NCBI GenBank assembly: GCA_947856335.1 | Contig: CANUCD010000016.1 | Span: 1-13,961 of the forward strand | Source of the DNA: an uncultured Bacilli bacterium | GTDB taxonomy: Bacteria; Bacillota_I; Bacilli_A; RF39; UBA660 | DNA length: 13,961 bases | Reading direction: 5' to 3' | Part shown: positions 1-5,642 of the stretch, piece after piece | Numbering within the stretch: the stretch's first letter is position 1 | How the letters are laid out: the number at the start of each line of letters is the position of its first letter | Notes under the pieces: model-generated | What the model was told of the DNA's origin: nothing | The model's database searches: none | What the model saw: only the letters and a program-made list of their open reading frames with translations | Made by a program: the position numbers and the translations under genes

Positions 1-11
1 AATTAGGTTAT

Positions 12-99
12 GCAAGAGTGGCGGAATAGGTAGACGCGCTACTTTGAGGGGGTAGTAAATTTTATATTTGTGGGAGTTCAAGTCTCCTCTCTTGCACCA
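12..99 (+). tRNA. tRNA-Leu (anticodon GAG)
   Basis: This is a class II tRNA with a long variable arm. The acceptor strands GCAAGAG (12-18) and CTCTTGC (89-95) pair perfectly, followed by discriminator A96 and an encoded CCA (97-99). The D-arm carries the Leu-type GCGGAA...GGTAGACGC pattern. The anticodon stem CTACT/GGTAG encloses loop TTGAGGG, giving anticodon GAG at 46-48, which reads CUC/CUU leucine codons. The T-arm is GGGAG-TTCAAGT-CTCCT. The first 11 bases of the window could be the tail of a tRNA cluster, but nothing there can be called. Confidence 0.95.
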
Positions 100-111
100 T
101 AAAGTATACAT

Positions 112-130
112 CTGAACTCTCAAGGTTCGG
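112..130 (+). terminator. weak hairpin after tRNA-Leu
   Basis: CTGAAC (112-117) pairs with GTTCGG (125-130), including one G-T wobble, around a 7-base loop. The following sequence is T-rich but interrupted, so termination after the tRNA is only possible. The Nudix gene begins 31 bases downstream and may be read through from the tRNA transcript. Confidence 0.25.
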
Positions 131-161
131 TTAATTTAGTTTATAAAGGAAGGAATTTGCA

Positions 162-716
162 ATGAACTTAATACTAAATGATGAAAACTTACAACTTGAT
201 GAAGTAAATGAATTTAATTCAAAGGTGAGAGCACTTTTGATTGATAACGAGCATAGAGTGCTAGTTGCAAATTATGGAGGCGTCTTTTTATTTCCTGGTG
301 GAAGTATAGATGATGGTGAGAACATAGATGAATCTATTATTAGAGAACTTCAAGAGGAAACTGGAACGTCCTATGACATTGGTGATTTAACTTTTTTAAC
401 TCAATTAGACTTTTTTCAAAAAAATTACGTAAAAAGAGATGGAACGAAGACAAATCGTTTAATAAGAACTTATTATTTTATTGCCCCATGTAAACCAGTT
501 GAATTACAATTGCAAAAATTGACTGAAAAAGAAAAAAAAGATGGTTTTAAATTAGAGATGATACCTATATGTGAATTAAAAAAAATAGTTTTGGAAAATC
601 AAAATAGTAATCCTAGAAACATTTATTTTCAAAGAGAAATGATAGAAGTAGTTGAACTGTTTACGAATGTATTAGGTCAAGAGAATTTTGTTAAAAAATT
701 AGAAAAAAGCAATTAA
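162..716 (+). CDS. Nudix hydrolase
   Basis: This 184-residue single-domain Nudix protein would cleave a nucleoside-diphosphate-linked substrate. The sequence does not reveal which one; housecleaning of damaged or excess nucleotides is typical of such small members. The Nudix box is complete: G47, five residues, E53, seven residues, then R61-E62-L63-x-E65-E66-x-G68, with the usual hydrophobic last position replaced by T69. It follows a beta strand ending FPGG (44-47), as expected for the fold, and E62, E65 and E66 would bind the metal. The start is fixed by AAGGAAGG at 146-153. No separate promoter is obvious, so it may be transcribed with the tRNA. The C-terminal 70 residues are Lys/Glu-rich and offer no substrate clue. 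Confidence 0.85.
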   Translation: MNLILNDENLQLDEVNEFNSKVRALLIDNEHRVLVANYGGVFLFPGGSIDDGENIDESIIRELQEETGTSYDIGDLTFLTQLDFFQKNYVKRDGTKTNRLIRTYYFIAPCKPVELQLQKLTEKEKKDGFKLEMIPICELKKIVLENQNSNPRNIYFQREMIEVVELFTNVLGQENFVKKLEKSN

Positions 717-742
717 AACAAAGTTATATTTATATTTAAAAA

Positions 743-774
743 TTGTTCCAATATTAAGAATAATACAGTATAAT
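743..774 (+). promoter_or_regulatory. candidate promoter of the 781-909 small RNA
   Basis: A perfect -10 TATAAT lies at 769-774. The best -35 candidates are poor: TTGTTC at 743-748 with a 20-base spacer, or TTCCAA at 746-751 with 17. A start at about G781 would fit. No open reading frame of useful length follows before a strong terminator. Confidence 0.4.
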
Positions 775-780
775 TTAGTT

Positions 781-909
781 GTACTTGAGGTGGTAATATA
801 ATTTTCTAAGAGGTTTTGTATCTAACCATTAGAAGCACCATAAATTTAATCTATCTTTCAGTGTAAATAAACATTTAATTCATGGTTGATGAATTAAGTG
901 TATTTTTTT
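781..909 (+). ncRNA. candidate small structured RNA, no family recognised
   Basis: The 324-base gap 717-1040 has no coding signal but is organised like a free-standing RNA gene of about 125 bases: -10 box at 769-774, a foldable body, and a strong terminator. The body forms one nested stem. TTCTAA (804-809) pairs with TTAGAA (829-834), GGTT (812-815) pairs with AACC (824-827) inside it, and GGTG (789-792) pairs with CACC (836-839) outside it, leaving an 11-base single-stranded bulge at 793-803. I compared it from memory with SRP RNA, 6S, tracrRNA and common riboswitches and saw no match. It is separated by its terminator from the next gene's promoter, so it is unlikely to be a riboswitch for that gene. 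Confidence 0.4.
871..909 (+). terminator. strong intrinsic terminator of the small RNA
   Basis: A 13-bp stem (871-883 with 889-901, one G-T wobble) encloses the 5-base loop GGTTG and is followed by a T-run at 903-909. It lies 155 bases past the Nudix stop codon, so it ends either a separate short transcript or a long Nudix 3' region. Confidence 0.85.
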
Positions 910-988
910 ATTACTATATTATAGTGATATTAGATATAGTTACTAATACAAAATAACAAAATTGTAATATAGTAAAGGTTAAGAATAA

Positions 989-1017
989 TTGAAGAATAAA
1001 AAAATATATGATAAAAT
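989..1017 (+). promoter_or_regulatory. promoter of the DUF975-CmpB gene
   Basis: The -35 TTGAAG (989-994), a 17-base spacer and the -10 TAAAAT (1012-1017) with an extended TG at 1009-1010 sit 24 bases before the start codon. Just upstream, 913-925 is an AT-only-loop dyad (ACTATA-T-TATAGT) that could be an operator or chance. Confidence 0.7.
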
Positions 1018-1040
1018 GATTTTGTGATTGGGGTAGTAGT

Positions 1041-2594
1041 ATGTTTAACCGAGCTAGTTTTAAGAAAAGAGCAAAAGAAGCAATTTATCATAATTGGAAA
1101 TCTTGTATTATTATTTGTTTTATTTATACTATTTTAATAGGTGGGACAGTTATTAGTTTAAATGTTCGTGTTACTGATAATAAAAATGAGGTAATAAATA
1201 ATGAAATAGAATCTAATTCTGATGTTGTTAATGAATTTTTGAATAGTTTAAATAATGATGAGGTAAAAGAACCAGAGTTTTTAACAAGTGCAACTAGGGG
1301 AGTAATTGGCTCTTTAGTAAATAATGTATCCAAATCAGGTAGTTTTTTGTTTGGGGCTTTAAATGCTATAAATCAAGCTTTATTTAAAGATAGAATATGG
1401 GCTAGTGCTATAATTATTGTAGGGGCTATTATTTCTTTATTTTATTGGATATTTGTAAGTAAAGTATTAGAAGTAGGTTATGCTAGATTTTTTATGGAGA
1501 ATAGAAAATATACAAAAACAAAAGCCAATAAGTTATTACTTTTTTATCGTTTGAAAAAATCTAATCATATAGCATACACTATGTTTTTAAAGAATTTATA
1601 TACGATTTTATGGTCTTTTACAATTATTGGGGGAGTTATTAAATATTATTCTTATTATTTAGTTCCATATATTCTTGCAGAAAATCCTAATATGAAAACA
1701 AAAGATGTATTATTACTTTCAAGAAAGATGATGAATGGTTATAAGTGGGAAATGGCTAAATTAGATTTATCTTTTGTGGGATATTATTTTCTTGGGGTGT
1801 TAACGTTTAATGTTTCTAATCTTGTTTTTACTAATGCTTATGTAAGTGCGACAAAAGTAGAAAGTTATATGCTTTTACGTGATTTAGCTAAAACAAAAGG
1901 AATTAAAAATGCTTGGGAGTTAAATGATATTCATTTAGAGGGAGAAGTAGTATATGAACAATATCCAGCTTATGAATATATGCTTAAAGCATCAAGACAA
2001 CAAAAATGGTTAAAGTTTGATTATAAACGTAAATATTCATTCTTAGATATTCTTTTAATATTTTTTATTGTAGCAATAGCTGGTTATTTATTTGAAGTTT
2101 TATTACATTTATTTCAAACAGGAGAATTAGTTAATAGAGGAACTTTACATGGACCTTGGCTACCTATATGGGGAGCTGGGGGAGCACTTATGCTTGTTTT
2201 ATTAAAAAGATTTAGAGATAATCCTTTTGTTTATTTTATATTGGCTATGTTAGTTAGTGGTATTATTGAGTATGCAACAAGTATTTATTTAGAAATTGTT
2301 CATCATATGGCTTGGTGGGATTATCATGGTTATTTTCTTAATTTAAATGGTAGGGTTTGTTTAGAGGGGTTAATTGTATTTGCAACAGGTGGTATTTTAA
2401 TGACTTATATTGTTGCTCCTCTTTTAGGGAATATTCTAGATAAAATAAAAAAACAAACAAAAATAATCGTATGTATTATCTTAGTGTGTTTAATGGCATT
2501 AGATTTTTATGTTTCGGGATCTAATCCAAATACAGGAGATGGAGTTACAAATGAAATTACTAATTCTAAATTAGAAGAGTATATAAAAAGATAA
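1041..2594 (+). CDS. DUF975 / CmpB-type (putative ABC transporter type IV) membrane protein
   Basis: This 517-residue polytopic membrane protein appears to have two domains. The N-terminal part, about residues 1-290, resembles DUF975: a basic KKRAK lead, a membrane segment at about 22-40, a polar extracellular stretch at about 45-100, then segments near 121-143, 186-205 and 243-262. The C-terminal part, about 325-490, resembles the CmpB or 'putative ABC-transporter type IV' family, with the features GYLFEVLLH, NRGTLHGPWLPIWG and a WWDYHG block between membrane segments. The CmpB name is historical and no ATPase partner is nearby, so a transport role is not shown. The start is set by GGGG at 1030-1033 and the promoter at 989-1017. 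The family fusion is assigned from remembered motifs. Confidence 0.75.
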   Translation: MFNRASFKKRAKEAIYHNWKSCIIICFIYTILIGGTVISLNVRVTDNKNEVINNEIESNSDVVNEFLNSLNNDEVKEPEFLTSATRGVIGSLVNNVSKSGSFLFGALNAINQALFKDRIWASAIIIVGAIISLFYWIFVSKVLEVGYARFFMENRKYTKTKANKLLLFYRLKKSNHIAYTMFLKNLYTILWSFTIIGGVIKYYSYYLVPYILAENPNMKTKDVLLLSRKMMNGYKWEMAKLDLSFVGYYFLGVLTFNVSNLVFTNAYVSATKVESYMLLRDLAKTKGIKNAWELNDIHLEGEVVYEQYPAYEYMLKASRQQKWLKFDYKRKYSFLDILLIFFIVAIAGYLFEVLLHLFQTGELVNRGTLHGPWLPIWGAGGALMLVLLKRFRDNPFVYFILAMLVSGIIEYATSIYLEIVHHMAWWDYHGYFLNLNGRVCLEGLIVFATGGILMTYIVAPLLGNILDKIKKQTKIIVCIILVCLMALDFYVSGSNPNTGDGVTNEITNSKLEEYIKR

Positions 2595-2624
2595 ATTTAT
2601 ATAGAAAAATAATATATTTTTATG

Positions 2625-2630
2625 TATAAT
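2625..2630 (+). promoter_or_regulatory. -10-like box ahead of the GVRPV cassette
   Basis: TATAAT lies 31 bases after the preceding stop codon and just before the Asn-rich cassette. No good -35 is present at 16-18 bases. If used, it would give a transcript of about 250 bases ending at the 2863-2889 terminator. In such AT-rich sequence the box may be chance. Confidence 0.3.
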
Positions 2631-2642
2631 AAAAGTGGCTAG

Positions 2643-2837
2643 TCTAAAAATGAAGACAGCATGTCTCCGTATAACTTCAACAACGGTAATGCTAACGTGT
2701 TCATTATGAATTCGGATGGCTCCCTCAGCAACACGAACGTGAATAACAGCTATGGTGTGCGCCCAGTAATCAATCTTAATGCTGATGTAAGCTTTACAGG
2801 AGATGGAACAACCAGTAGTCCATATGAAGTACAATGA
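2643..2837 (+). pseudogene. C-terminal remnant or template-like cassette with GVRPV motif (DGR-like)
   Basis: The frame 2643-2834 encodes 64 codons and closes with TGA (2835-2837). It is closed upstream by TAG (2640-2642) and has no ribosome site or plausible start, so it is not an intact gene. The peptide runs SMSPYNFNNGNANVF, then MNSDGSLSNTN, then NSYGVRPVINL, ending SSPYEVQ. This resembles, from memory, the C-terminal lectin-like end of surface or pilin-like proteins of uncultured gut Bacilli, with GVRPV similar to the end of C-type-lectin/FGE-like domains. By my count 13 of 64 codons are Asn, 7 of them AAC, while the next gene uses AAT throughout. G+C in 2661-2780 is 51 of 120, clearly above its surroundings. 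Alternatives are a decayed gene end, a silent donor cassette, or a DGR template repeat. No reverse transcriptase is in the window. Confidence 0.6.
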
Positions 2838-2862
2838 TTGTAAAGGGAGTGTAAAAGTGATT

Positions 2863-2889
2863 AAAAGTAGTTAGAGATAACTACTTTTT
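2863..2889 (+). terminator. perfect intrinsic terminator after the GVRPV cassette
   Basis: The 11-bp perfect stem 2863-2873/2878-2888 encloses a GAGA tetraloop and runs into T2885-2889. It begins 26 bases past the cassette's TGA, so the cassette retains an authentic transcript 3' end. Confidence 0.85.
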
Positions 2890-2901
2890 ATATGATGATT
2901 T

Positions 2902-2910
2902 TGATAAAAT
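2902..2910 (+). promoter_or_regulatory. extended -10 promoter of the prepilin gene
   Basis: TGATAAAAT gives an extended -10 with TAAAAT at 2905-2910. The -35 position falls in the preceding terminator and is poor. The same TGATAAAAT box occurs before the genes at 1041 and 3367, which supports it. Confidence 0.5.
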
Positions 2911-2927
2911 AAAAATAGGTGTTATAT

Positions 2928-3320
2928 ATGAATAAAAAAGGTTTTACTTTAATGGAGTTATTATGTGTTATTGCTATATTAGCTATTGTTACTACTATAG
3001 CTAGTGCTAGTATTATAAATATTGCTCGTAAATCAAAGACCAATTTATACTGTGCTAAATTAGAATTGATTGAGAGTTCTGCTAAATCATATGCAGTAAG
3101 TCATGAAAAAGAATTAAATAATAGTAATACTTATTATGAAGAATATAAAAGTATAGAAATTACGATTGATGATTTAGTAAAGAGTGGTAATTTATCTCCT
3201 GATAAAGATGATTTAGTATTAAATCCTCAAAATGATGAAGCGATGAATAATAAGAAAGTTGTTTTATATTTAAAGAATAATCAAGTATATGTTCATATAG
3301 ATGGAGATAATGTTTGTTAA
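2928..3320 (+). CDS. type IV prepilin-like / pseudopilin protein
   Basis: This 130-residue protein has a class III signal: basic MNKKG, cleavage expected after G5, then FTLME with the conserved glutamate at mature position +5. A hydrophobic helix to about residue 30 (LLCVIAILAIVTTIAS) follows. The mature protein would be inserted in the membrane, processed by a prepilin peptidase and assembled in a pilus or competence-type pseudopilus. The remainder (residues 35-130) is a short Asn/Asp/Lys-rich domain with Cys near 44 and at the very C-terminus, perhaps a disulfide pair. I chose ATG 2928 because TAGGTG (2915-2921) precedes it and it gives a normal prepilin leader; an upstream GTG at 2919 is less likely. 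No pilus assembly ATPase, platform protein or peptidase is nearby, so its machinery must lie elsewhere. Confidence 0.85.
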   Translation: MNKKGFTLMELLCVIAILAIVTTIASASIINIARKSKTNLYCAKLELIESSAKSYAVSHEKELNNSNTYYEEYKSIEITIDDLVKSGNLSPDKDDLVLNPQNDEAMNNKKVVLYLKNNQVYVHIDGDNVC

Positions 3321-3342
3321 ATAAATAAAAATATGATAAAAT
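3314..3342 (+). promoter_or_regulatory. promoter of der
   Basis: The -35 TTGTTA (3314-3319), 17-base spacer and -10 TAAAAT (3337-3342) with extended TG at 3334-3335 precede der. The -35 overlaps the stop codon of the prepilin gene. Confidence 0.7.
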
Positions 3343-3366
3343 AAGAACCCAAAAGGAGGTTTTTGC

Positions 3367-4677
3367 ATGAAAAAGTGTGTATGCTTAATTGGAAAACCAA
3401 ATGTTGGTAAATCTACTATTTTTAATAAGCTTATTAAAGAAAAAAAATCAATTATTATGGATGAACCGGGTATTACAAGAGATCGTATATATGGGGTAGT
3501 AAGTTATAATGATAAGAAGTTTTCTTTAATAGATACTGGTGGACTTACTTTTGATAATGGTAATTTTGATAAAGAAATTAAGATGCAAGCTGAGTTAGCA
3601 ATGGATGCATCTGATATGATTTTGTTTGTAGTAGATGGAAAAAATGGGCTTGATAGTACGGATTTATATATTAGAAATTTACTTTTAAAGACAAAAAAAG
3701 AAGTAATAGTTTTAGTAAATAAAATAGATAATAAAGCTAGAATGGATAATTTATATGAGTTTTTTGAGCTTGGATTTGAAAAAGTAATGCCTATTAGTGG
3801 AGAACATAATATTGGATTTAAAGAATTACTCGAAGAACTTACTAAAGATATTAGAAATACTGATGAAATAGATAATCATATACCTAGATTTTGTGTTATT
3901 GGTAGACCTAATGTTGGTAAATCTAGTTTAATCAATGCTATTTTAAATGAAGAAAGAGCAATAGTAAGTGATGTTGCTGGTACAACTAGGGATGCTATTG
4001 ACACAAAATTTACTTATGATAAAAAAGATTATATTATTGTTGATACAGCAGGTCTTCGTAAAAAGGGAAGAATATATGAAGATGTTGAAAAATATAGCTA
4101 TTTAAGAAGTATTAAAGCGATTGAAGAATCTGATGTGTGTGTAGTTGTTATTAGTGCAGAAGATGGTATTTTAGAGCATGATAAACATATTTTAGGTTAT
4201 GCGATAGATGCAGGAAAAGGTGTTGTTCTTGTTATCAATAAATGGGATAAAGTAAATGACTCAGATAGTGCTATAAAAATTTGGAAAAAGAAAATTGCTA
4301 ATGAATTTCAGTTTGCTCCCTATATTAAAGTCGTATTTTTATCTGCCCTTACTAAAAAAAGAATACATTTGTTAATGCCAGAGATACTTAGTGCATATGA
4401 AAATAATCATAAAGAAATTAAAACTAGTTTGCTTAATAATGTTATTATGGATGCAGTAAGTTTTAAGATACCTCCATCATATAAAGGTAAAAGATTAAAG
4501 ATTTATTTTGTAAGTGAAACTGGTATTAACCCACCTAAGTTTACTTTTCAAGTTAATAATAAAGGCTTGTTACATTTTAGTTATGAAAGATATTTAGAAA
4601 ATAAAATAAGAGAAAATTTTGATTTTTCAGGAACTCCTATTGTTTTACAATTTAAAAATAAAAATGAAAAAGAATAA
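3367..4677 (+). CDS. der: ribosome assembly GTPase Der (EngA)
   Basis: Der is the tandem-GTPase needed for maturation of the 50S ribosomal subunit. The 436-residue length is normal for the family. Domain 1 has P-loop GKPNVGKS (9-16), switch GITRDR (35-40), DTGG (56-59) and NKID (118-121). Domain 2 has GRPNVGKS (179-186), the TTRD switch (206-209), DTAG (226-229) and NKWD (291-294). A KH-like RNA-binding domain covers about 350-436. All GTP-binding motifs are intact. The start has AAAGGAGG at 3352-3359. It has its own promoter, overlapping the end of the prepilin gene, and a strong terminator, so it appears to be monocistronic here. Identification is secure. Confidence 0.97.
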   Translation: MKKCVCLIGKPNVGKSTIFNKLIKEKKSIIMDEPGITRDRIYGVVSYNDKKFSLIDTGGLTFDNGNFDKEIKMQAELAMDASDMILFVVDGKNGLDSTDLYIRNLLLKTKKEVIVLVNKIDNKARMDNLYEFFELGFEKVMPISGEHNIGFKELLEELTKDIRNTDEIDNHIPRFCVIGRPNVGKSSLINAILNEERAIVSDVAGTTRDAIDTKFTYDKKDYIIVDTAGLRKKGRIYEDVEKYSYLRSIKAIEESDVCVVVISAEDGILEHDKHILGYAIDAGKGVVLVINKWDKVNDSDSAIKIWKKKIANEFQFAPYIKVVFLSALTKKRIHLLMPEILSAYENNHKEIKTSLLNNVIMDAVSFKIPPSYKGKRLKIYFVSETGINPPKFTFQVNNKGLLHFSYERYLENKIRENFDFSGTPIVLQFKNKNEKE

Positions 4678-4705
4678 AAGAATTAGACAAAACGCTAATT
4701 CTTTT
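4676..4705. terminator. bidirectional terminator between convergent genes
   Basis: The 11-bp perfect stem 4676-4686/4695-4705 around an 8-base loop begins in the der stop codon and ends in the stop codon of the opposite-strand XRE gene. It is T-rich on both exits, so it can stop transcription from both sides. Confidence 0.85.
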
Positions 4706-4967
4706 AATTATTTATTTTTTCTTTTTCATCAATTCTTTTCTTTAAAATAAGATGATTTTCATTATAAGTTACAAGTTCATATGTAGAAATATTAAGCTTT
4801 TTAGCTATTTCTTCAATATAGTCAATGGTAAGATTTTCCTCACCACGTTCAATACAAGCCATATATTTAGGATTAAGTTCTAAATTTGTATAAAACTTTT
4901 CTTGAGATAAACCACTTTGATATCGATAATATTTTAAGTTGATACCTACTACTTCTTTTAAATTCAT
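4704..4967 (-). CDS. small XRE-family helix-turn-helix regulator
   Basis: This 87-residue protein is essentially one XRE/Cro-type HTH domain. NLKYYRYQSGLSQEKF starts helices 1-2, the recognition region is ELNPKYMACIERGE, and helices 4-5 contain LTIDYIEEIAKKLNIS. The last 20 residues are charged (KKRIDEKEK) and may be a short dimerisation tail. I chose the ATG at 4967 because GAGGAG lies seven bases ahead; an in-frame GTG at 4982 would sit inside that ribosome site. It is divergent from the other XRE gene at 5086, with about 118 bases between the starts, so either protein could act on the shared region. The target is unknown. Confidence 0.8.
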   Translation of the reverse strand: MNLKEVVGINLKYYRYQSGLSQEKFYTNLELNPKYMACIERGEENLTIDYIEEIAKKLNISTYELVTYNENHLILKKRIDEKEKINN

Positions 4968-5000
4968 CCAAACACTCCTCACACTTAATATTATTGATAA

Positions 5001-5029
5001 TTTATAACAAAGTCTACCCAGTGATAACT
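5001..5029 (-). promoter_or_regulatory. candidate promoter of the reverse-strand XRE gene
   Basis: On the minus strand TGTTATAAA gives an extended -10 (TATAAA, complement of 5001-5006). A weak TTATCA lies about 16 bases further upstream. It is placed correctly for the gene starting at 4967. Confidence 0.4.
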
Positions 5030-5038
5030 ACACAAAAT

Positions 5039-5067
5039 TTGACAACAAAAAAATTTTGATATATTAT
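5039..5067 (+). promoter_or_regulatory. strong sigma-A promoter of the forward XRE gene
   Basis: A consensus -35 TTGACA (5039-5044), exact 17-base spacer and -10 TATTAT (5062-5067) make this the best vegetative promoter in the window. It lies 19 bases before the ATG at 5086. Confidence 0.85.
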
Positions 5068-5085
5068 AGTACTAGTGGAGGAGTT

Positions 5086-5304
5086 ATGGCGAAAAGTAGT
5101 ACAAATGTAAATTTTAAGTTACAAAATTTACGAAAAGCCAATAATATGTCATATGAAAGTGTGGCAAAGGAAGTTGGGATATGTAAAGCTTATTATTGGC
5201 AAATTGAAAATGGAAATAGAAGATTATATTATGATTTGGCTTTAAAAATAGCAGAAGTTTTTAAATTAAAACCTGATGAACTATTTTATGAATATTATAA
5301 ATAA
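5086..5304 (+). CDS. small XRE-family helix-turn-helix regulator
   Basis: This 72-residue protein is an HTH domain and nothing more. The first helix is NLRKANNMSYESVAKEVG, the recognition region is KAYYWQIENGNR, and the closing helices contain DLALKIAEVFKLKPDELFY. It resembles small phage- or plasmid-type Cro/XRE repressors, but no mobile element genes are near. ATG 5086 is chosen for the GGAGGAG at 5077-5083; a TTG at 5056 lies in the promoter. A strong consensus promoter drives it and a hairpin terminator follows at 5311-5348. The paired divergent arrangement with the 4967 gene suggests mutual or autoregulation, which is inference. Confidence 0.8.
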   Translation: MAKSSTNVNFKLQNLRKANNMSYESVAKEVGICKAYYWQIENGNRRLYYDLALKIAEVFKLKPDELFYEYYK

Positions 5305-5310
5305 TCACGT

Positions 5311-5348
5311 AAACTCTTCTAGCATATATTATGTTAGGAGGAGTTTTT
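5311..5348 (+). terminator. terminator hairpin that also buries the spoVIF ribosome site
   Basis: AAACTCTTC (5311-5319) pairs with GAGGAGTTT (5338-5346) and TAGCAT (5320-5325) pairs with ATGTTA (5331-5336). There is a single bulged G5337, two G-T wobbles and loop ATATT, followed by T-run 5344-5348. It would end transcripts of the XRE gene. Its 3' arm contains AGGAGGAG (5336-5343), the only ribosome site for the gene starting at 5349. Read-through RNA would therefore have that site occluded. Confidence 0.75.
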
Positions 5349-5588
5349 ATGTTTGATGATTCTTTATTTAAGAAAATAGAAAAGAAAACAAAGGTAGATA
5401 AAAAAACTATTGTGTCTTTGGCTAAAAAATTAGAAAAAGGAAATATGAAAGATGAGAAAACATTAAGTGAAGTTATTGATACATTAAGTATGATGACAGG
5501 TAAAAAAGTTAATTCGGAATTAAAGGATAAAATTATTAAAAAAGTAGTAAATGATGATGTTCCTAAAAATGTAGATAAAATGTTTTAA
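5349..5588 (+). CDS. spoVIF: SpoVIF-family (stage VI sporulation protein F) small protein
   Basis: This 79-residue protein aligns, from memory, along its length with Bacillus SpoVIF, a roughly 85-residue mother-cell factor needed for late coat assembly. Shared features are the F-x-x-IEKKT-x-V start (residues 7-16), the central K-DEKTL-x-x-VI segment and the late Lys-rich helix before NDDVPK. It is predicted to be helical and cytosolic, with no signal or membrane segment. ATG 5349 is chosen over the upstream ATG at 5331, which lies in the hairpin loop side. The spacing from AGGAGGAG is normal. Whether this organism sporulates cannot be seen here; the family can persist in non-sporulators. The similarity is specific but needs a profile search. 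Confidence 0.65.
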   Translation: MFDDSLFKKIEKKTKVDKKTIVSLAKKLEKGNMKDEKTLSEVIDTLSMMTGKKVNSELKDKIIKKVVNDDVPKNVDKMF

Positions 5589-5613
5589 AATATTTCCCTT
5601 TTTTAAAATAATT

Positions 5614-5622
5614 TGGTATAAT
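5614..5622 (+). promoter_or_regulatory. extended -10 promoter of the transglutaminase-like gene
   Basis: TGGTATAAT has a perfect TATAAT at 5617-5622 and lies 20 bases before the start. No good -35 is visible. The same TGGTATAAT occurs before the VanZ gene at the window end. Confidence 0.6.
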
Positions 5623-5642
5623 ACCTTTTAGGTGGAGTAAAA

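Noticed and set aside
1..909. Integration hotspot at tRNA-Leu
   Set aside because: No integrase, no direct repeat of the tRNA 3' end elsewhere in the window, and the neighbouring Nudix gene has ordinary composition.
913..925. Dyad ACTATA-T-TATAGT, sharing TATATTATAGT with the promoter at 5060-5070
   Set aside because: The shared 11-mer is made almost only of A and T and is likely by chance in this composition; one copy is simply a -10 region.
2571..2834. Reverse-strand 87-codon open frame over the GVRPV cassette
   Set aside because: It is antisense to a remnant whose forward peptide matches a recognisable family ending, and it has no ribosome site on the minus strand.
2625..2890. Insertion-sequence scar as the source of the GC-richer patch
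   Set aside because: No terminal inverted repeats, target duplication or transposase-like peptide was found; the patch encodes a structural-protein ending instead.
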